This document shows, piece by piece, positions 27,387 to 37,427 of a stretch of DNA of 64,000 nucleotides; position 1 is the first letter of the stretch; every line of letters starts with the position of its first letter. Origin of the DNA: Enterocloster bolteae (lineage in GTDB: Bacteria; Bacillota; Clostridia; Lachnospirales; Lachnospiraceae); contig NZ_CP022464.2 of assembly GCF_002234575.2 (NCBI RefSeq), positions 4,774,001 through 4,838,000 on the forward strand, read 5' to 3'. The position numbers and the translations under genes are program-made. Under the pieces are notes generated by a model. The model made no database searches, was not told the origin of the DNA, and saw only the letters and a list, made by a program, of their open reading frames with translations.

Positions 27387-28055
27387 TCAATCCCTTCCCA
27401 TCCTGTCCTCATATACCTTCCGGTAATCCTCCACCATGCGTTCGTATTCCTTCCGTTCAAACTGCCACAAGGGAGAGCATATCCAGGTGATATTTTCCTC
27501 CCTCTGCATATAGGGCTTCGTATAGTTTCGCCTCCTGCGAATCATTTCTTCATCCCAATGTTCCGACACCCATTTCCTGTATTCAGGACTGTCAAATTGC
27601 TCACATGCTATGTTGTCCCCATATTCCTCCCAGTCCTGGTCCGAATATGCTTCCAGGCACAGGATACCAGACTGCTTCTCCATCCGGAAATCCTGATTTT
27701 CCAAATTCAGCACCCCCAGACTGTCCCAGTATACAGTATCCGGTTCCTTCCTGATTTTCGCCATTATGACAATGCAGCTCAAATCGCAGTCATCCTCGCA
27801 CACAAGTACAGGCACATTCAAGTCCTCCACCGAATCCACCATCTCCCAGATAAAACGGTTCTCAGCCTTCCACACCAGCTCACCTGTCCATGCGGGCAGC
27901 AGTCCTTCCAGGGAGCCGAATACTTCCAGCCTGGGACATGCCCCTGCACTTACCGCCTCATTCAGATATCTGACAATGGGTCTGCCGTCAATCATCCAGT
28001 AGTATTCCCCGTAATCATATATGGTTTGTACCAGCTCCATGTGAATCCGGTTCAT
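27387..28055 (-). CDS. Hypothetical protein, 222 residues
   Basis: I do not recognise the family. It is an acidic, Trp/Tyr-rich soluble protein with no signal peptide. Noticeable motifs are Y-D-Y-G-E-Y-Y-W-M-I-D-G-R, a Cys/Asp patch (V-C-E-D-D-C-D-L-S-C) and a C-terminal R-R-R-R-N-Y. AGGAGG lies seven bases before the ATG at 28055. A longer in-frame reading from 28145 overlaps the corA gene and has no site. It follows corA by 43 bases and may share its transcript. Confidence 0.7.
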   Translation of the reverse strand: MNRIHMELVQTIYDYGEYYWMIDGRPIVRYLNEAVSAGACPRLEVFGSLEGLLPAWTGELVWKAENRFIWEMVDSVEDLNVPVLVCEDDCDLSCIVIMAKIRKEPDTVYWDSLGVLNLENQDFRMEKQSGILCLEAYSDQDWEEYGDNIACEQFDSPEYRKWVSEHWDEEMIRRRRNYTKPYMQREENITWICSPLWQFERKEYERMVEDYRKVYEDRMGRD

Positions 28056-28098
28056 GCATTTTCCTCCTGGCTTATTCCCCGCTCCAAAATCCCCTGTC

Positions 28099-29016
28099 CT
28101 AAAACCACTTTTTCCTCTTAAAGAACCATATTTCCACTGCCACAATCAGCAGGCAGAGAATGCAGATCACTGCGTAGCCATAGGGAAAGCCCAGCTCCGG
28201 CATATTGATAAAATTCATGCCGTACCATCCCGCGATCAGGGAAAGGGGCATGAATACAGTGGTCACAATGGTGAGGAATTTCATGATTTCATTCTGGCGT
28301 ATGTCCACCTGGGTCTGGTGCATTTCACGCAGCTGCATGGAATACTCCTTCATCATCTGCACCGTGGCATAAAGGCGCCCCGCCTTATCGGAAAACAGGC
28401 CGAACAGCAGGCTGTCCCTTTCATTCCCTCTCTCGGCCGCATCCTGCTGCAGGGTTTCCCCCATGTCGGAGAGCTGTTCATAGTAAACGCTCAATGCGGA
28501 CAAATCCTTCCTGGCTGCCAGGATTCTCACGTCAAATTCCTCTGACTCCCTCTTAAGCAGTCCTTCCTCCAGGCGTGTCAGGCGGTCCTCGTACTGCTGG
28601 AGAAAAATCACATCCTCCTTCAGCAGATATTCCATCACATCAAAAAGCTGCAGGGAAGGAGATGTTACATCTGTCATCTGGTAATCCTGCATCTCATCCA
28701 GAAGCCCCCTTACATAACCGCTGTCATCCATAAAGATCAGCTTTTCCCCGGTAAGGCAATAGCCGAATACCTGCTTTTCCTTTGACGGGTCCTCCTTGGA
28801 AGGAATGGCAAATGTGCCTGCCACCGCTGCTCTAAACACATCTGCCTTGCAGAACCGTATATGGTTCAGACCGCTGCCGGAAAATATTCTCCGGTAAATA
28901 TCCGGGCAGGCGGTCCGAAACTCTTCCATGGTAAGGATTTCAACCGGATGGGACTGCCCGGCGGATACACCGGCATCCGGGTCATCCTTGCTGTGATCAT
29001 TCCAATGGTATTTCAT
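28099..29016 (-). CDS. CorA family divalent cation transporter
   Basis: A 305-residue CorA-like magnesium or cobalt channel. A long N-terminal cytoplasmic domain with coiled-coil helices leads to two C-terminal membrane helices joined by the signature Y-G-M-N (G-M-N at 266-268), followed by M-P-E-L-G. A basic tail F-K-R-K-K-W-F ends the protein. The metal cannot be assigned. GGGGGAT precedes the ATG by five bases. A strong terminator upstream (29071-29108) separates it from the peptidase operon. Confidence 0.92.
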   Translation of the reverse strand: MKYHWNDHSKDDPDAGVSAGQSHPVEILTMEEFRTACPDIYRRIFSGSGLNHIRFCKADVFRAAVAGTFAIPSKEDPSKEKQVFGYCLTGEKLIFMDDSGYVRGLLDEMQDYQMTDVTSPSLQLFDVMEYLLKEDVIFLQQYEDRLTRLEEGLLKRESEEFDVRILAARKDLSALSVYYEQLSDMGETLQQDAAERGNERDSLLFGLFSDKAGRLYATVQMMKEYSMQLREMHQTQVDIRQNEIMKFLTIVTTVFMPLSLIAGWYGMNFINMPELGFPYGYAVICILCLLIVAVEIWFFKRKKWF

Positions 29017-29070
29017 ATGGTATCCCCCATGCTTTTTTATGTCATTGTAACACGGAACAGCCAGGACGTC

Positions 29071-29108
29071 AAAAGGCCGGGCGCCTGTGACTGGCTGCCC
29101 GGCCTTTT
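29071..29108 (-). terminator. Terminator of the second peptide-transport operon
   Basis: AAAAGGCCGGGC (29071-29082) and GCCCGGCCTTTT (29097-29108) form a perfect 12-bp stem with a 14-base loop and A/T runs on both sides. It lies 31 bases after the M24 stop on the minus strand and before corA. Confidence 0.88.
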
Positions 29109-29138
29109 ATTTTAAATAGTCTTAAAGTGACTGGTTCC

Positions 29139-30371
29139 CTACAGATAATGAGGGGTCTTTGGTGTCAGCACCTCACTGCCGTCCTCCGTTATCAGCACCA
29201 TATCCTCAATATTAAATCCATTGACTCCCCGTATATAACAGGGCACCTCCATAGCCAGGACCATGCCTGGTTCCAAAAGCCGTTCTGCGGAAGCATTGAT
29301 ATACGGCTCCTCTGCCGTGGCAGGACCCAGGCTGATGCTGTGGCCGCAGTGGCCTCTTCTGTAACAGGGATACTGCTCTTTTACATATTCATAGGCAGTC
29401 CGGAACAATTCACAGACAGGAAGCCCCGGCCTTGCGGCTGCAATCATCCTTCTCTGTCCCTCATACAGGCGGTCCTTCAGCCGGAACAGCTCCGGGGCGG
29501 CATCCTTCATAACCCATGCCCGGGAAGTATCCGTGGTATAAAAATCAAACTCCGCATTAACCCCGGCATCATATTTGACCACATGGGTGCTCTCTATGAT
29601 TCCGTCCTCCGGGAGCGTGAGCCTGGCTCCCGAAGGGCCTGTGGAAAACATAGACCATGAGCTGGGTACACAGAAACCCGTTGCAATGACTGACTGTCTG
29701 AAACAGTCCGCCATCTCTCTTTCTCTCACCCCCGGCCGCACCATCCGGCTCACCTGGTAAAAGCCTTCATCCGCAATCCGGCACAGGGTGCGGAACATCT
29801 GTATCTCATCCTCCGCTTTCACGCTTCTGGCCAGTACAAACATGGACGATATATCCACAAATTCGGCTTCCGGAAACGTCTCCTGAAGCTGCCGGAAATA
29901 GGGTACATTCAGATACGCAAGCTCCACTCCCAGCTTCTTATGGGCCAGGTCCATGTCCCGTACCATTTTCTTCAGCATGTCAAAGGAGGATTCCATGGAT
30001 TGTTTATCGACTGTTTTGGCAGCCCCTGTGATTTCGTCCCAGGTCTTTACTCCCACCCAGGTATCATAGGGACGAACCACAAACTCCGAAGCCTCCTCTC
30101 CCAGTCTTTCCTTCTGTTCCCTCACCCGCTTTTCAAACGTGAGTTCCTCATAGTCCATGGTGGTAAGCTGGGTGGCAGTCTTGTCATCCGAGGACATGAC
30201 TGCCAGAGCAAAACCAGGCTGTCTTGAAACCGTGTGCTGGTGTCCTGCAAACCCTGTCACATAGTGGAAATTTTCCGGCGATGACACGATAGCGCCATCC
30301 AGGCCCCTTTCCCGGAGCATTGACTTAATCCGGCGCTCCTTTGGTTTTATGACTACCTTCTCATATTTCAT
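29139..30371 (-). CDS. M24 family Xaa-Pro peptidase
   Basis: A 410-residue cytoplasmic metallopeptidase with an N-terminal creatinase-like domain and a C-terminal pita-bread domain. Visible ligand motifs are K-Y-D-A-G-V-N-A-E-F-D-F-Y-T-T-D-T-S, G-H-C-G-H-S-I, M-E-V-P and I-E-D-M. The first ligand motif is longer than in the other M24 protein in this window, so the two are not recent duplicates. AGGAGC precedes the ATG by nine bases. It is the last gene of the second peptide importer operon, where it probably trims imported proline-containing peptides. Confidence 0.9.
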   Translation of the reverse strand: MKYEKVVIKPKERRIKSMLRERGLDGAIVSSPENFHYVTGFAGHQHTVSRQPGFALAVMSSDDKTATQLTTMDYEELTFEKRVREQKERLGEEASEFVVRPYDTWVGVKTWDEITGAAKTVDKQSMESSFDMLKKMVRDMDLAHKKLGVELAYLNVPYFRQLQETFPEAEFVDISSMFVLARSVKAEDEIQMFRTLCRIADEGFYQVSRMVRPGVREREMADCFRQSVIATGFCVPSSWSMFSTGPSGARLTLPEDGIIESTHVVKYDAGVNAEFDFYTTDTSRAWVMKDAAPELFRLKDRLYEGQRRMIAAARPGLPVCELFRTAYEYVKEQYPCYRRGHCGHSISLGPATAEEPYINASAERLLEPGMVLAMEVPCYIRGVNGFNIEDMVLITEDGSEVLTPKTPHYL

Positions 30372-30433
30372 TTTTCTGCGCTCCTAACTGCATGTGCTGC
30401 CCCGCACATCTGCCAGTTCATGGTCCGGCAAAT

Positions 30434-31615
30434 TTACCGTCCCATCTTCCTGTCCACGGCTGCCTTTAACTGTCCCAATGCCCTTTCAATGGTCGCCCTC
30501 GGACACGCAATGTTCATGCGCATGTAGCCGCCGCCCTCCGGTCCGAATCCCCGTCCGTCGTTTAAGGCCAGTCCTGCATCCTGCACCATAAATGTCTGAA
30601 GCTCATCCCCTGAAAGCCCCAGCTCCCGGCAGTCCAGCCACAGCAGATACGTGCTCTCCGGCTTAAGAAAATGAATTTCCGGTATATTTTTCTTCAGGTA
30701 ATCCCATGTATAGTCAATATTCCCCTCCAGGTAATCCAGAAGCTGCTCCAGCCATTCCCCGCCTTCCCGGAATGCGGTTTCCACAGCCACCAGACTAAAA
30801 CAATTATTGCGGTGTACATCCATGCCGAACCAGAATTTCTCATATCTATCCTTCATCTCATGATTTGGGAAGAACAGGGTAGCTGCCTGAAGTCCTGCCA
30901 GGTTAAATGTCTTGGTAGCCGAGGTGCAGGTGATGGTAATATCAGCAATTTCTCCGGAAACACCTGCCATAACAGTATGGCGGTGTCCATATAGCATCAG
31001 GTCGGAATGAATCTCATCGGAAATAATGGGTATCTGGTATCGGACGCATATGTCCCCTACCTTTTCCAGCTCCTCCCTTGTCCAGGAGCGCCCCACCGGG
31101 TTGTGCGGATTGCACATGATTAAAAGGCCGGGCCTGCGCTTTGCGGCTTCCTCAAAAGCCTCATAATCAATTTCATAATACCCGTCCTGCTCCTTAAGTG
31201 AAACAGTCAGCGGAGTCCTGCCGCTGTTGACAACGGAATCATGGAATTCAGAGTAGACCGGAGTAAAATACATCACCTCCTGGCCCGGCTCCGTAAACTC
31301 GCGCACAATGGTGCAGATAGCCGGAATGACGCCCAGGGCAAACGCTGCCAGGCTTTTGTCAAAGTCATAACCGTTGCGGTCCTTCTGCCACCGGCACACA
31401 GCTTCATAGTAGGAAGCAGGCCGCGTGGTGTAGCCGAATATCCCCTGTTTGTTTCTCTCCTCCATGGCGTCCATGATGGGTTGGGCAGTTTTCAAATCCA
31501 TATCTGCAATCCACATGGGAATCAGGCCCTCCCTGCCGAATTTTCTGGCGCATTCATCATACTTTGCAGAAAAATTACGGCTGCGGTCCACGGGTTCATC
31601 AAAATTATATTTCAA
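30434..31615 (-). CDS. PatB/MalY family PLP-dependent C-S lyase or aminotransferase
   Basis: A 393-residue fold-type I PLP enzyme. The catalytic lysine is Lys235 in S-A-T-K-T-F-N-L-A-G, N-P-H-N-P-V-G is at 169-175 and Asp200 binds the pyridine nitrogen. The W-I-A-D-M-D motif near residue 35 is characteristic of MalY/PatB cystathionine beta-lyases, which release homocysteine, pyruvate and ammonia or cleave cysteine conjugates. The start codon is TTG at 31615, nine bases after GGAGG. Its place after a dipeptide importer and before a peptidase suggests use of imported sulfur-containing peptides. Confidence 0.88.
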   Translation of the reverse strand: MKYNFDEPVDRSRNFSAKYDECARKFGREGLIPMWIADMDLKTAQPIMDAMEERNKQGIFGYTTRPASYYEAVCRWQKDRNGYDFDKSLAAFALGVIPAICTIVREFTEPGQEVMYFTPVYSEFHDSVVNSGRTPLTVSLKEQDGYYEIDYEAFEEAAKRRPGLLIMCNPHNPVGRSWTREELEKVGDICVRYQIPIISDEIHSDLMLYGHRHTVMAGVSGEIADITITCTSATKTFNLAGLQAATLFFPNHEMKDRYEKFWFGMDVHRNNCFSLVAVETAFREGGEWLEQLLDYLEGNIDYTWDYLKKNIPEIHFLKPESTYLLWLDCRELGLSGDELQTFMVQDAGLALNDGRGFGPEGGGYMRMNIACPRATIERALGQLKAAVDRKMGR

Positions 31616-31784
31616 ATCGTTTATCCTCCTTTTTGCGGGGAAAATACTCCGCTAAAATAACCGTAGGGAGCCCCCTCCCGGGCCGCCCATACCGGCCGGC
31701 TGCAAGGAGGGAATTCTCCCCTTTCATCAGAGCCTGTTCCTGCAGGCTCCGGTGCTGTATTGCGCAGATTCATTAAACGCAGTA

Positions 31785-32681
31785 CTAATTTTTCAGTCTT
31801 GGGTCCAGGGCATCCCTCAGGCCGTCCCCCACCAGATTCAGGGATAAGGCAATGGTTGCAATGGTCAGCCCCGGAAACAGTACGCCCCATACAGAGTAGC
31901 GCATATACTCCTTTGCGTCGGAAAGCATGGAGCCCAGCTCCGGAGCCGGCGGCTGCTGGCCCAGGCCAAGATAGCTGAGGGCTGCCGTATTCAGAATCTG
32001 CGCCGCCACAGCCATGGTGGCCTGCACTATAATTGTTCCCACTGCATTGGGTAATATGTGTCTTACTATGATGAATACAGGGGAACAGCCGTAAGCCTTG
32101 GCAGCCTCTATGTACTCCATGTCCACAATATTAAATACCGCGGACCGGACCACCCTGGTAAAGCCGGGTACCTGGGAAATAATGAGCGCCAGAATCAGGT
32201 TGCGTATACCGGCTCCCAGGGACGCCGCTATGGCAATAGCCAGAAGCAGTGTTGGAATCCCCATAAATACGTCCAGTATGCGCATCAGCACCGTATCCAC
32301 CTTGCCCCCGTAATAAGCCACGATGGACCCCAGCAGACAGGCAATCAGACAGGCCACTGCCGTGGATACAATACCCACGGTCAGGGACACCCTGGCCCCG
32401 AAGAGCACACGGGCAAAAATGTCGCGGCCATAATCGTCTGTTCCAAACAAATGGTGCAGGGAGGGCCCCAGAAATCTGGCGTCATAATTCTGGGTAATGG
32501 CATCCGCCTCATAGTCGCAGATAACCGATGCAAAGGCCGCCAGAAGGACCACGGTTACGATGATGACAAAGCCAACCATAGCCAGCTTGCTCCTTCGGAA
32601 GCGTTTCCATATCTCAGCCGCACGGCTCTGTTTCTTCCTGTCTTTCTTAACTGTATCAGGTTGCAGGTTGTCGTTTGGCAC
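31785..32681 (-). CDS. Peptide ABC transporter permease, DppC type
   Basis: A 298-residue membrane subunit with a Lys/Arg-rich cytoplasmic N-terminus, one early helix, a periplasmic domain and the transport core with EAA loop (M-E-Y-I-E-A-A-K-A-Y-G). It ends L-G-D-G-L-R-D-A-L-D-P-R. The start is GTG at 32681, eight bases after AGGAGG. A GTG at 32690 overlaps that site and cannot be the start. The gene overlaps the end of dppB by 26 bases. Confidence 0.92.
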   Translation of the reverse strand: MPNDNLQPDTVKKDRKKQSRAAEIWKRFRRSKLAMVGFVIIVTVVLLAAFASVICDYEADAITQNYDARFLGPSLHHLFGTDDYGRDIFARVLFGARVSLTVGIVSTAVACLIACLLGSIVAYYGGKVDTVLMRILDVFMGIPTLLLAIAIAASLGAGIRNLILALIISQVPGFTRVVRSAVFNIVDMEYIEAAKAYGCSPVFIIVRHILPNAVGTIIVQATMAVAAQILNTAALSYLGLGQQPPAPELGSMLSDAKEYMRYSVWGVLFPGLTIATIALSLNLVGDGLRDALDPRLKN

Positions 32682-33624
32682 GTCTAACACCTCCTACATA
32701 TTTGGCTTTGATTCTTGGGTCAATGTATGCGTATAAAATGTCCACAATCAGTATAATCACCACATTGAGGGCTGCCAGAAACAGGATACAGGCAGTTGTC
32801 TGGGGAATGTCCTTGGAGCGGATGGACGTGATGGTCAGGGAGCCCAGTCCCGGTATTCCGAAAATGGATTCCACCAGTACGGTGCCTCCCAACAGGTAGC
32901 CGAATTCATTTCCAATGACCGTGATAACCGGCAGCAGCGCATTTCTCAGTGCATGCTTGTAAATAACAGTATGTTCAGACGCTCCCTTTGCCCGTCCTGT
33001 CCTTACATAGTCCTGGCGGATGGTCTCCAGCATGTTGGAACGGGTCAGCCTGAGTATGCTGGCTGCCGTGGCCATGGCCAGGGTCACCACAGGCATGATA
33101 AAATGCTTCATGGTGACCACTCCTGTAAAGGTGGATGGCAGAAGGCCCAGCTTCAGCGAAAACAGCATAACAAACATCATTGCCAGCCAGAACTGGGGCA
33201 CTGCGGCAAAAAACATGGCCAATATGGTACTGACAAAATCCAGGCCCGAATATTGCCGCACCGCCGATATGACGCCGATGGGAACACCTATCATCACTGC
33301 CAGGCAGATAGAAAGCACACCTATGCGGAATGTCACGCCAAAACGGGAAAAGATTTCATCAAATACAGGCTGACGGGTTCTGTAGGAGGTTCCGAAGTCC
33401 CCGTGAAGGGCATCCTCCAGATAGTGCACATACCTCACCACAAACGGGTCGTTCATCCCCAATTCTTCATTCAGCTTATCAATCTGTTCTTTTGTTGCCG
33501 ATGTTCCCAGGATGGCAGAGGCAGGGTCACCCGGTGTAAATGACATGATACCATATACGATGAACGACACGCCCAGCAATACCGGAATCATCAGCAGCAA
33601 CCTTTTCAAAACATATTTAATCAT
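32656..33624 (-). CDS. Peptide ABC transporter permease, DppB type
   Basis: A 322-residue membrane subunit with the OppB-type first helix (M-I-K-Y-V-L-K-R-L-L), the P-G-D-P-A motif at the start of the periplasmic loop, an EAA loop (Q-D-Y-V-R-T-G-R-A-K-G) and the ending Y-I-D-P-R-I-K followed by a basic tail. AAGGAAG precedes the ATG. It lies between the binding protein and dppC in the operon. Confidence 0.93.
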   Translation of the reverse strand: MIKYVLKRLLLMIPVLLGVSFIVYGIMSFTPGDPASAILGTSATKEQIDKLNEELGMNDPFVVRYVHYLEDALHGDFGTSYRTRQPVFDEIFSRFGVTFRIGVLSICLAVMIGVPIGVISAVRQYSGLDFVSTILAMFFAAVPQFWLAMMFVMLFSLKLGLLPSTFTGVVTMKHFIMPVVTLAMATAASILRLTRSNMLETIRQDYVRTGRAKGASEHTVIYKHALRNALLPVITVIGNEFGYLLGGTVLVESIFGIPGLGSLTITSIRSKDIPQTTACILFLAALNVVIILIVDILYAYIDPRIKAKYVGGVRRAKRQPAT

Positions 33625-33682
33625 AGATATGCTTCCTTTCAGATATCGGTAGTTCAGACATCCGGCTTAAAACGTGCCGGCC

Positions 33683-35242
33683 TTAATCCCAGTGCATATC
33701 CCGAAGGGTTGAGAAACCGGAATCATAGGATCTGTCTACCGTGACTCCCTTATTGTATGCGCATGTAACCACACGGTCATAAATGGGGATTATGATTGTA
33801 TCTTCATACAGCTTCTTCTCTATAACAGAGTAAATGTCTTTTCTCTGTTCCGGGTCCTGACATACGGAACCGTCCTGAAAAGCCTTGTCAACATCCGCAT
33901 CATTAAGCCTGGAGAAATTATATCCGCCGATAGCGCTGGACATGAACACCGTACTCCAGAAATCCACATCAGGGTCCATAGTCTGTACGATGGTGGACAT
34001 GGCAAAATTACCGGACTTCATATCGGAAACCCATGTATTGGCCTCCAGCTGTTCCACGGAAATATTCACACCAATCTGTTTTAACTCTTCCTGGTAGACA
34101 ACGCCAATTTTCTTATAGTTCTCATAGCCGACCACGAAGGGGATTTCCTCTCCATTATAGTCAGTCTTTGCCAGATACTCTTTCGCCTTATCCAGATTAA
34201 ACTCAGGTGTTGTGTACTTGCCGGAATACCCAGCGGTCCTCTCATCCCATAACAGGCTGGATACCTTGGCAACGCCGTCCATACCCACTTCCACGATATG
34301 TTCCCGGTTGGTGGCATAAGCCAGGGCCATACGGAAATTCGGGTCGCTTAAGAAGGGCGCTTCCAGGTTCATGACTATGTATCCGCTACCCATGGTAGGA
34401 TTCAAATCCAGCACCAGATCCTGGCTGTCCTTAAGCTCCTGCACCGCGATTGGCGGGATGGTGTACGTCATGTCAATCTCACCTGTCTGAAGAGCTGTAA
34501 GCGCTGTCTCCGGATTAGTCAGCACCACATAGTTGGCCTCTCTGATCTGAGGCAGGGCATCATGGTAATCATCAAAGCGTTCCAGGACAACCTGGGAGCC
34601 GGAATCCCACTGTTTAAATTTATATGGTCCTGTACCGACAGGCATCTGTCTGATGTTGTCGCCGGCCTCATTTACCGCCTTCTCATTCATGATACAGACC
34701 GTGGAGGCCACTGCTGTCAGGAACGGTACATATGGCTGGTCCAGAACGATTTTTACCGTCAGGTCATCCACGGCTTCCGCCTTCACGATATTCTTTGTGA
34801 AATTAGACATCTCACTGGATTCCTTGGCGCGCATCATGGAAAATACCACGTCGCCCGCAGTCAGGGTCTCCCCATTGTGGAACTTAACGCCTTCCTTCAG
34901 GTTGAAGGTATACTCTGTGCCGTCCTCGCTGATGCTGTAATCCTTGCACAATACATTTTCATATTTGCCGTCATAATAACGCAGCAGACAGTCGAATATA
35001 TTGCTGTACACCACCTTATCCAGGTCCATGCCGCTGTTATATGGGTCAAAGCCCGCAAAGTCGGAATACACAGCAATTTTGATGGTGTCCTTTCCGCCTT
35101 CCTGGTTTCCTGCATCCGCCGCCTTCTCGGTTCCTGCACCAGCGCCTCCCCCTGAGCTGCCCCCTGAACTTCCTCCGCACCCAGCCAGGGCACCGGCTGC
35201 CATTGCGCACACTAAAAGCATGCTGATTAATTTCTTCTTCAT
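33683..35242 (-). CDS. Peptide ABC transporter substrate-binding lipoprotein
   Basis: A 519-residue family-5 binding protein with a lipoprotein signal (lipobox L-A-G-C, Cys22) followed by a Gly/Ser-rich linker. Typical motifs are G-F-D-P-Y-N-S-G, F-H-N-G-E-T-L-T-A-G-D-V and M-P-V-G-T-G-P-Y. GGGAGG precedes the ATG. It would deliver peptides to DppBC, powered by the two ATPases encoded upstream. Ligand unknown. Confidence 0.93.
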   Translation of the reverse strand: MKKKLISMLLVCAMAAGALAGCGGSSGGSSGGGAGAGTEKAADAGNQEGGKDTIKIAVYSDFAGFDPYNSGMDLDKVVYSNIFDCLLRYYDGKYENVLCKDYSISEDGTEYTFNLKEGVKFHNGETLTAGDVVFSMMRAKESSEMSNFTKNIVKAEAVDDLTVKIVLDQPYVPFLTAVASTVCIMNEKAVNEAGDNIRQMPVGTGPYKFKQWDSGSQVVLERFDDYHDALPQIREANYVVLTNPETALTALQTGEIDMTYTIPPIAVQELKDSQDLVLDLNPTMGSGYIVMNLEAPFLSDPNFRMALAYATNREHIVEVGMDGVAKVSSLLWDERTAGYSGKYTTPEFNLDKAKEYLAKTDYNGEEIPFVVGYENYKKIGVVYQEELKQIGVNISVEQLEANTWVSDMKSGNFAMSTIVQTMDPDVDFWSTVFMSSAIGGYNFSRLNDADVDKAFQDGSVCQDPEQRKDIYSVIEKKLYEDTIIIPIYDRVVTCAYNKGVTVDRSYDSGFSTLRDMHWD

Positions 35243-35260
35243 CTGTTTACCTCCCTTAAT

Positions 35261-36220
35261 TTAGTTAAATAATACACATGCAACTTGGTGGTTCTCTGAA
35301 ACATTTTTCAAAGGAATATCATGGCCCATACATTTTTCCGTTGCCCTTGGACATCTCGGCGCAAAACGGCAGCCCGGAGCCGGGTCAATGGGACTCACGA
35401 TTTCTCCCTTTATGCTCTGTCTTTTCCTGTTCCTTCCCTGAAGCCTGGGTACCGGTATGGAATCCAAAAGCGCCTGGGTATAAGGATGGAGCGGATTCTT
35501 AAATAGCTCCCTGCTGGAAGCCTTTTCAATGCACTGGCCCAGATACATGACCATGATTTCATTGGAAATGTGCTTTACCACAGACAGGTTATGGGTGATG
35601 AACATATATGTAAGGCCTCTCTGCTCCTGCAAATCCATTAACAGGTTCAGTATCTGTGCCTGGATGGAAACATCCAGAGCCGATACCGGCTCATCGCAGA
35701 CAATGAACTTTGGATTTAAGGACAGGGCCCTGGCAATCCCAATGCGCTGGCGGCGTCCGCCGTCCAGTTCGTGTGGATACGCATTGTACAGACGGGAGGC
35801 CAGGCCCACCGTGTCCATCAGTTCAGCCACCCGCTTTTCCACCTCAGATTTCTTCCGGCAGATCTTGTTCACCATCATAGGCTGCCCTATGGTTTCGCTG
35901 ACTGTCATACGCGGATTCAGGGACGCATACGGGTCCTGGAAAATAATCTGCATATCCGTGCGCAGATTCTGCATATCCTTCCTTCCGCATTTTAAGATGT
36001 CCTTGCCGTCAAAGAAAATCTGCCCTGAATTAGGCTCTGACAGTCTCAGTATGGTTCTGCCCAGCGTGGACTTGCCGCACCCGGATTCCCCTACCACTCC
36101 CAGGGTCTGTCCCTGCACGATCTGCATGTTCACATCGTCCACTGCATGGAGTTCACCGGAAGGAGTATGGAAATACTTTTTTAAAGATTTCGTCTCAAGT
36201 AATATTTTTTTATCAGACAT
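35261..36220 (-). CDS. Peptide ABC transporter ATPase, DppF type
   Basis: A 319-residue ATPase. Walker A is G-E-S-G-C-G-K-S near residue 40. The signature motif reads L-D-G-G-R-R-Q-R instead of the usual L-S-G-G-Q, and the same variant occurs in the other DppF of this window. Walker B is I-V-C-D-E-P-V-S-A-L-D. The C-terminal extension P-G-C-R-F-A-P-R-C-P carries the cysteines typical of OppF/DppF. AAGGAG precedes the ATG by eight bases. It follows dppD after a 134-base gap. Confidence 0.94.
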   Translation of the reverse strand: MSDKKILLETKSLKKYFHTPSGELHAVDDVNMQIVQGQTLGVVGESGCGKSTLGRTILRLSEPNSGQIFFDGKDILKCGRKDMQNLRTDMQIIFQDPYASLNPRMTVSETIGQPMMVNKICRKKSEVEKRVAELMDTVGLASRLYNAYPHELDGGRRQRIGIARALSLNPKFIVCDEPVSALDVSIQAQILNLLMDLQEQRGLTYMFITHNLSVVKHISNEIMVMYLGQCIEKASSRELFKNPLHPYTQALLDSIPVPRLQGRNRKRQSIKGEIVSPIDPAPGCRFAPRCPRATEKCMGHDIPLKNVSENHQVACVLFN

Positions 36221-36354
36221 GCCAATTTCTCCTTATACCTTGTCTTGGTGCCTTAAAAATATAGCGGTTATTATATTTGCGCCGTAGCCTGCTTTGTCCC
36301 CAGAGGTCCCGGGCAGAGCCCGGCGGATTCCTCAGTACAGACTGCGGGAGCGGG

Positions 36355-37338
36355 TTATGAGACACCTTCCGGTCCATCCTGGTACAGGTGGCACCGAATC
36401 ATATGGGTTCCCTCCACACATTCCGGCGGCTGGGCATTCTTACATATATCCATACATTTAGGACAGCGGGGATGGAACTTGCACCCAGGGGGTAAATCCG
36501 TGGGGTCCGGCATCAGTCCGTCAATAGGATTGAGCCTCCTGCTTTCCACCTCCAAATCCGGTATGGAGCCAAACAGTCCTTCCGTATAAGGATGTCTGTT
36601 CTTTCCTTCATATATATCTTCCGCCGTGCCGTACTCAATGATTTCTCCGGCGTACATGATTGCGACCTTGTCGCATATCTCAGCCACAATCCCCAGGTCA
36701 TGGGTAATCAGGATGATGGACGTGTTGATTTTCTCCTTCAGCTCCTGCATCATATCCAGAATCTGCGCCTGAATGGTTACATCCAGGGCCGTGGTAGGCT
36801 CATCGGCCAGCAAAAGCTCAGGCTTGCAGGCCAGGGCCATTGCTATGACCACACGCTGCTTCATACCCCCGGAAAACTGATGGGGGTAATCCTTTTTACG
36901 GCTCTCCGCAATCCCCACCAGCTTAAGCATTTCCTCAATCCGCTCCTGCTTTTCCTCAGGCGTCAGATCCATGTGAAGCTCCAGGGCCTCACCAATCTGG
37001 TTCCCCACTGTAAGGACCGGATTCAAGCTGGTCATGGGGTCCTGAAAAATCATGGATATCTTTTCTCCCCTGACCTTCCGCATGTCCTCCTCGGCTGCTT
37101 TTACCAAATCCTCCCCGTTAAACATGATTTCTCCGCCGGTAATCCTCCCCGATACCTTTGGCAGAAGGCGCATGAGGGAAAGGGCAAGGGTGGTCTTACC
37201 GGCGCCGGTCTCTCCCACCAGACCAATGGTCTCCCCCTTGTTCAGGGTGAGGGATACGTGATTGACTGCCTTGACAATGTCCTCGTCCGTCGTATACTCC
37301 ACGCTCAGATCCTTAATTTCCAACAGCTTCTCTTCCAT
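36355..37338 (-). CDS. Peptide ABC transporter ATPase, DppD type
   Basis: A 327-residue ATPase. Walker A is G-E-T-G-A-G-K-T, the signature F-S-G-G-M-K-Q-R and Walker B L-L-A-D-E-P-T-T-A-L-D. The C-terminal C-K-F-H-P-R-C-P-K-C region carries the cysteines typical of DppD-type proteins. GGAGC precedes the ATG. It is the second gene after the GntR regulator in this operon. Confidence 0.94.
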   Translation of the reverse strand: MEEKLLEIKDLSVEYTTDEDIVKAVNHVSLTLNKGETIGLVGETGAGKTTLALSLMRLLPKVSGRITGGEIMFNGEDLVKAAEEDMRKVRGEKISMIFQDPMTSLNPVLTVGNQIGEALELHMDLTPEEKQERIEEMLKLVGIAESRKKDYPHQFSGGMKQRVVIAMALACKPELLLADEPTTALDVTIQAQILDMMQELKEKINTSIILITHDLGIVAEICDKVAIMYAGEIIEYGTAEDIYEGKNRHPYTEGLFGSIPDLEVESRRLNPIDGLMPDPTDLPPGCKFHPRCPKCMDICKNAQPPECVEGTHMIRCHLYQDGPEGVS

Positions 37339-37427
37339 ATTCCAGCTCCATTCCGTTTTTATCTTCTTAAAGCTTTCATTTCTGTTATTGTCTTCATTTC
37401 TGTTATCATCTACATTCCTGATATGAT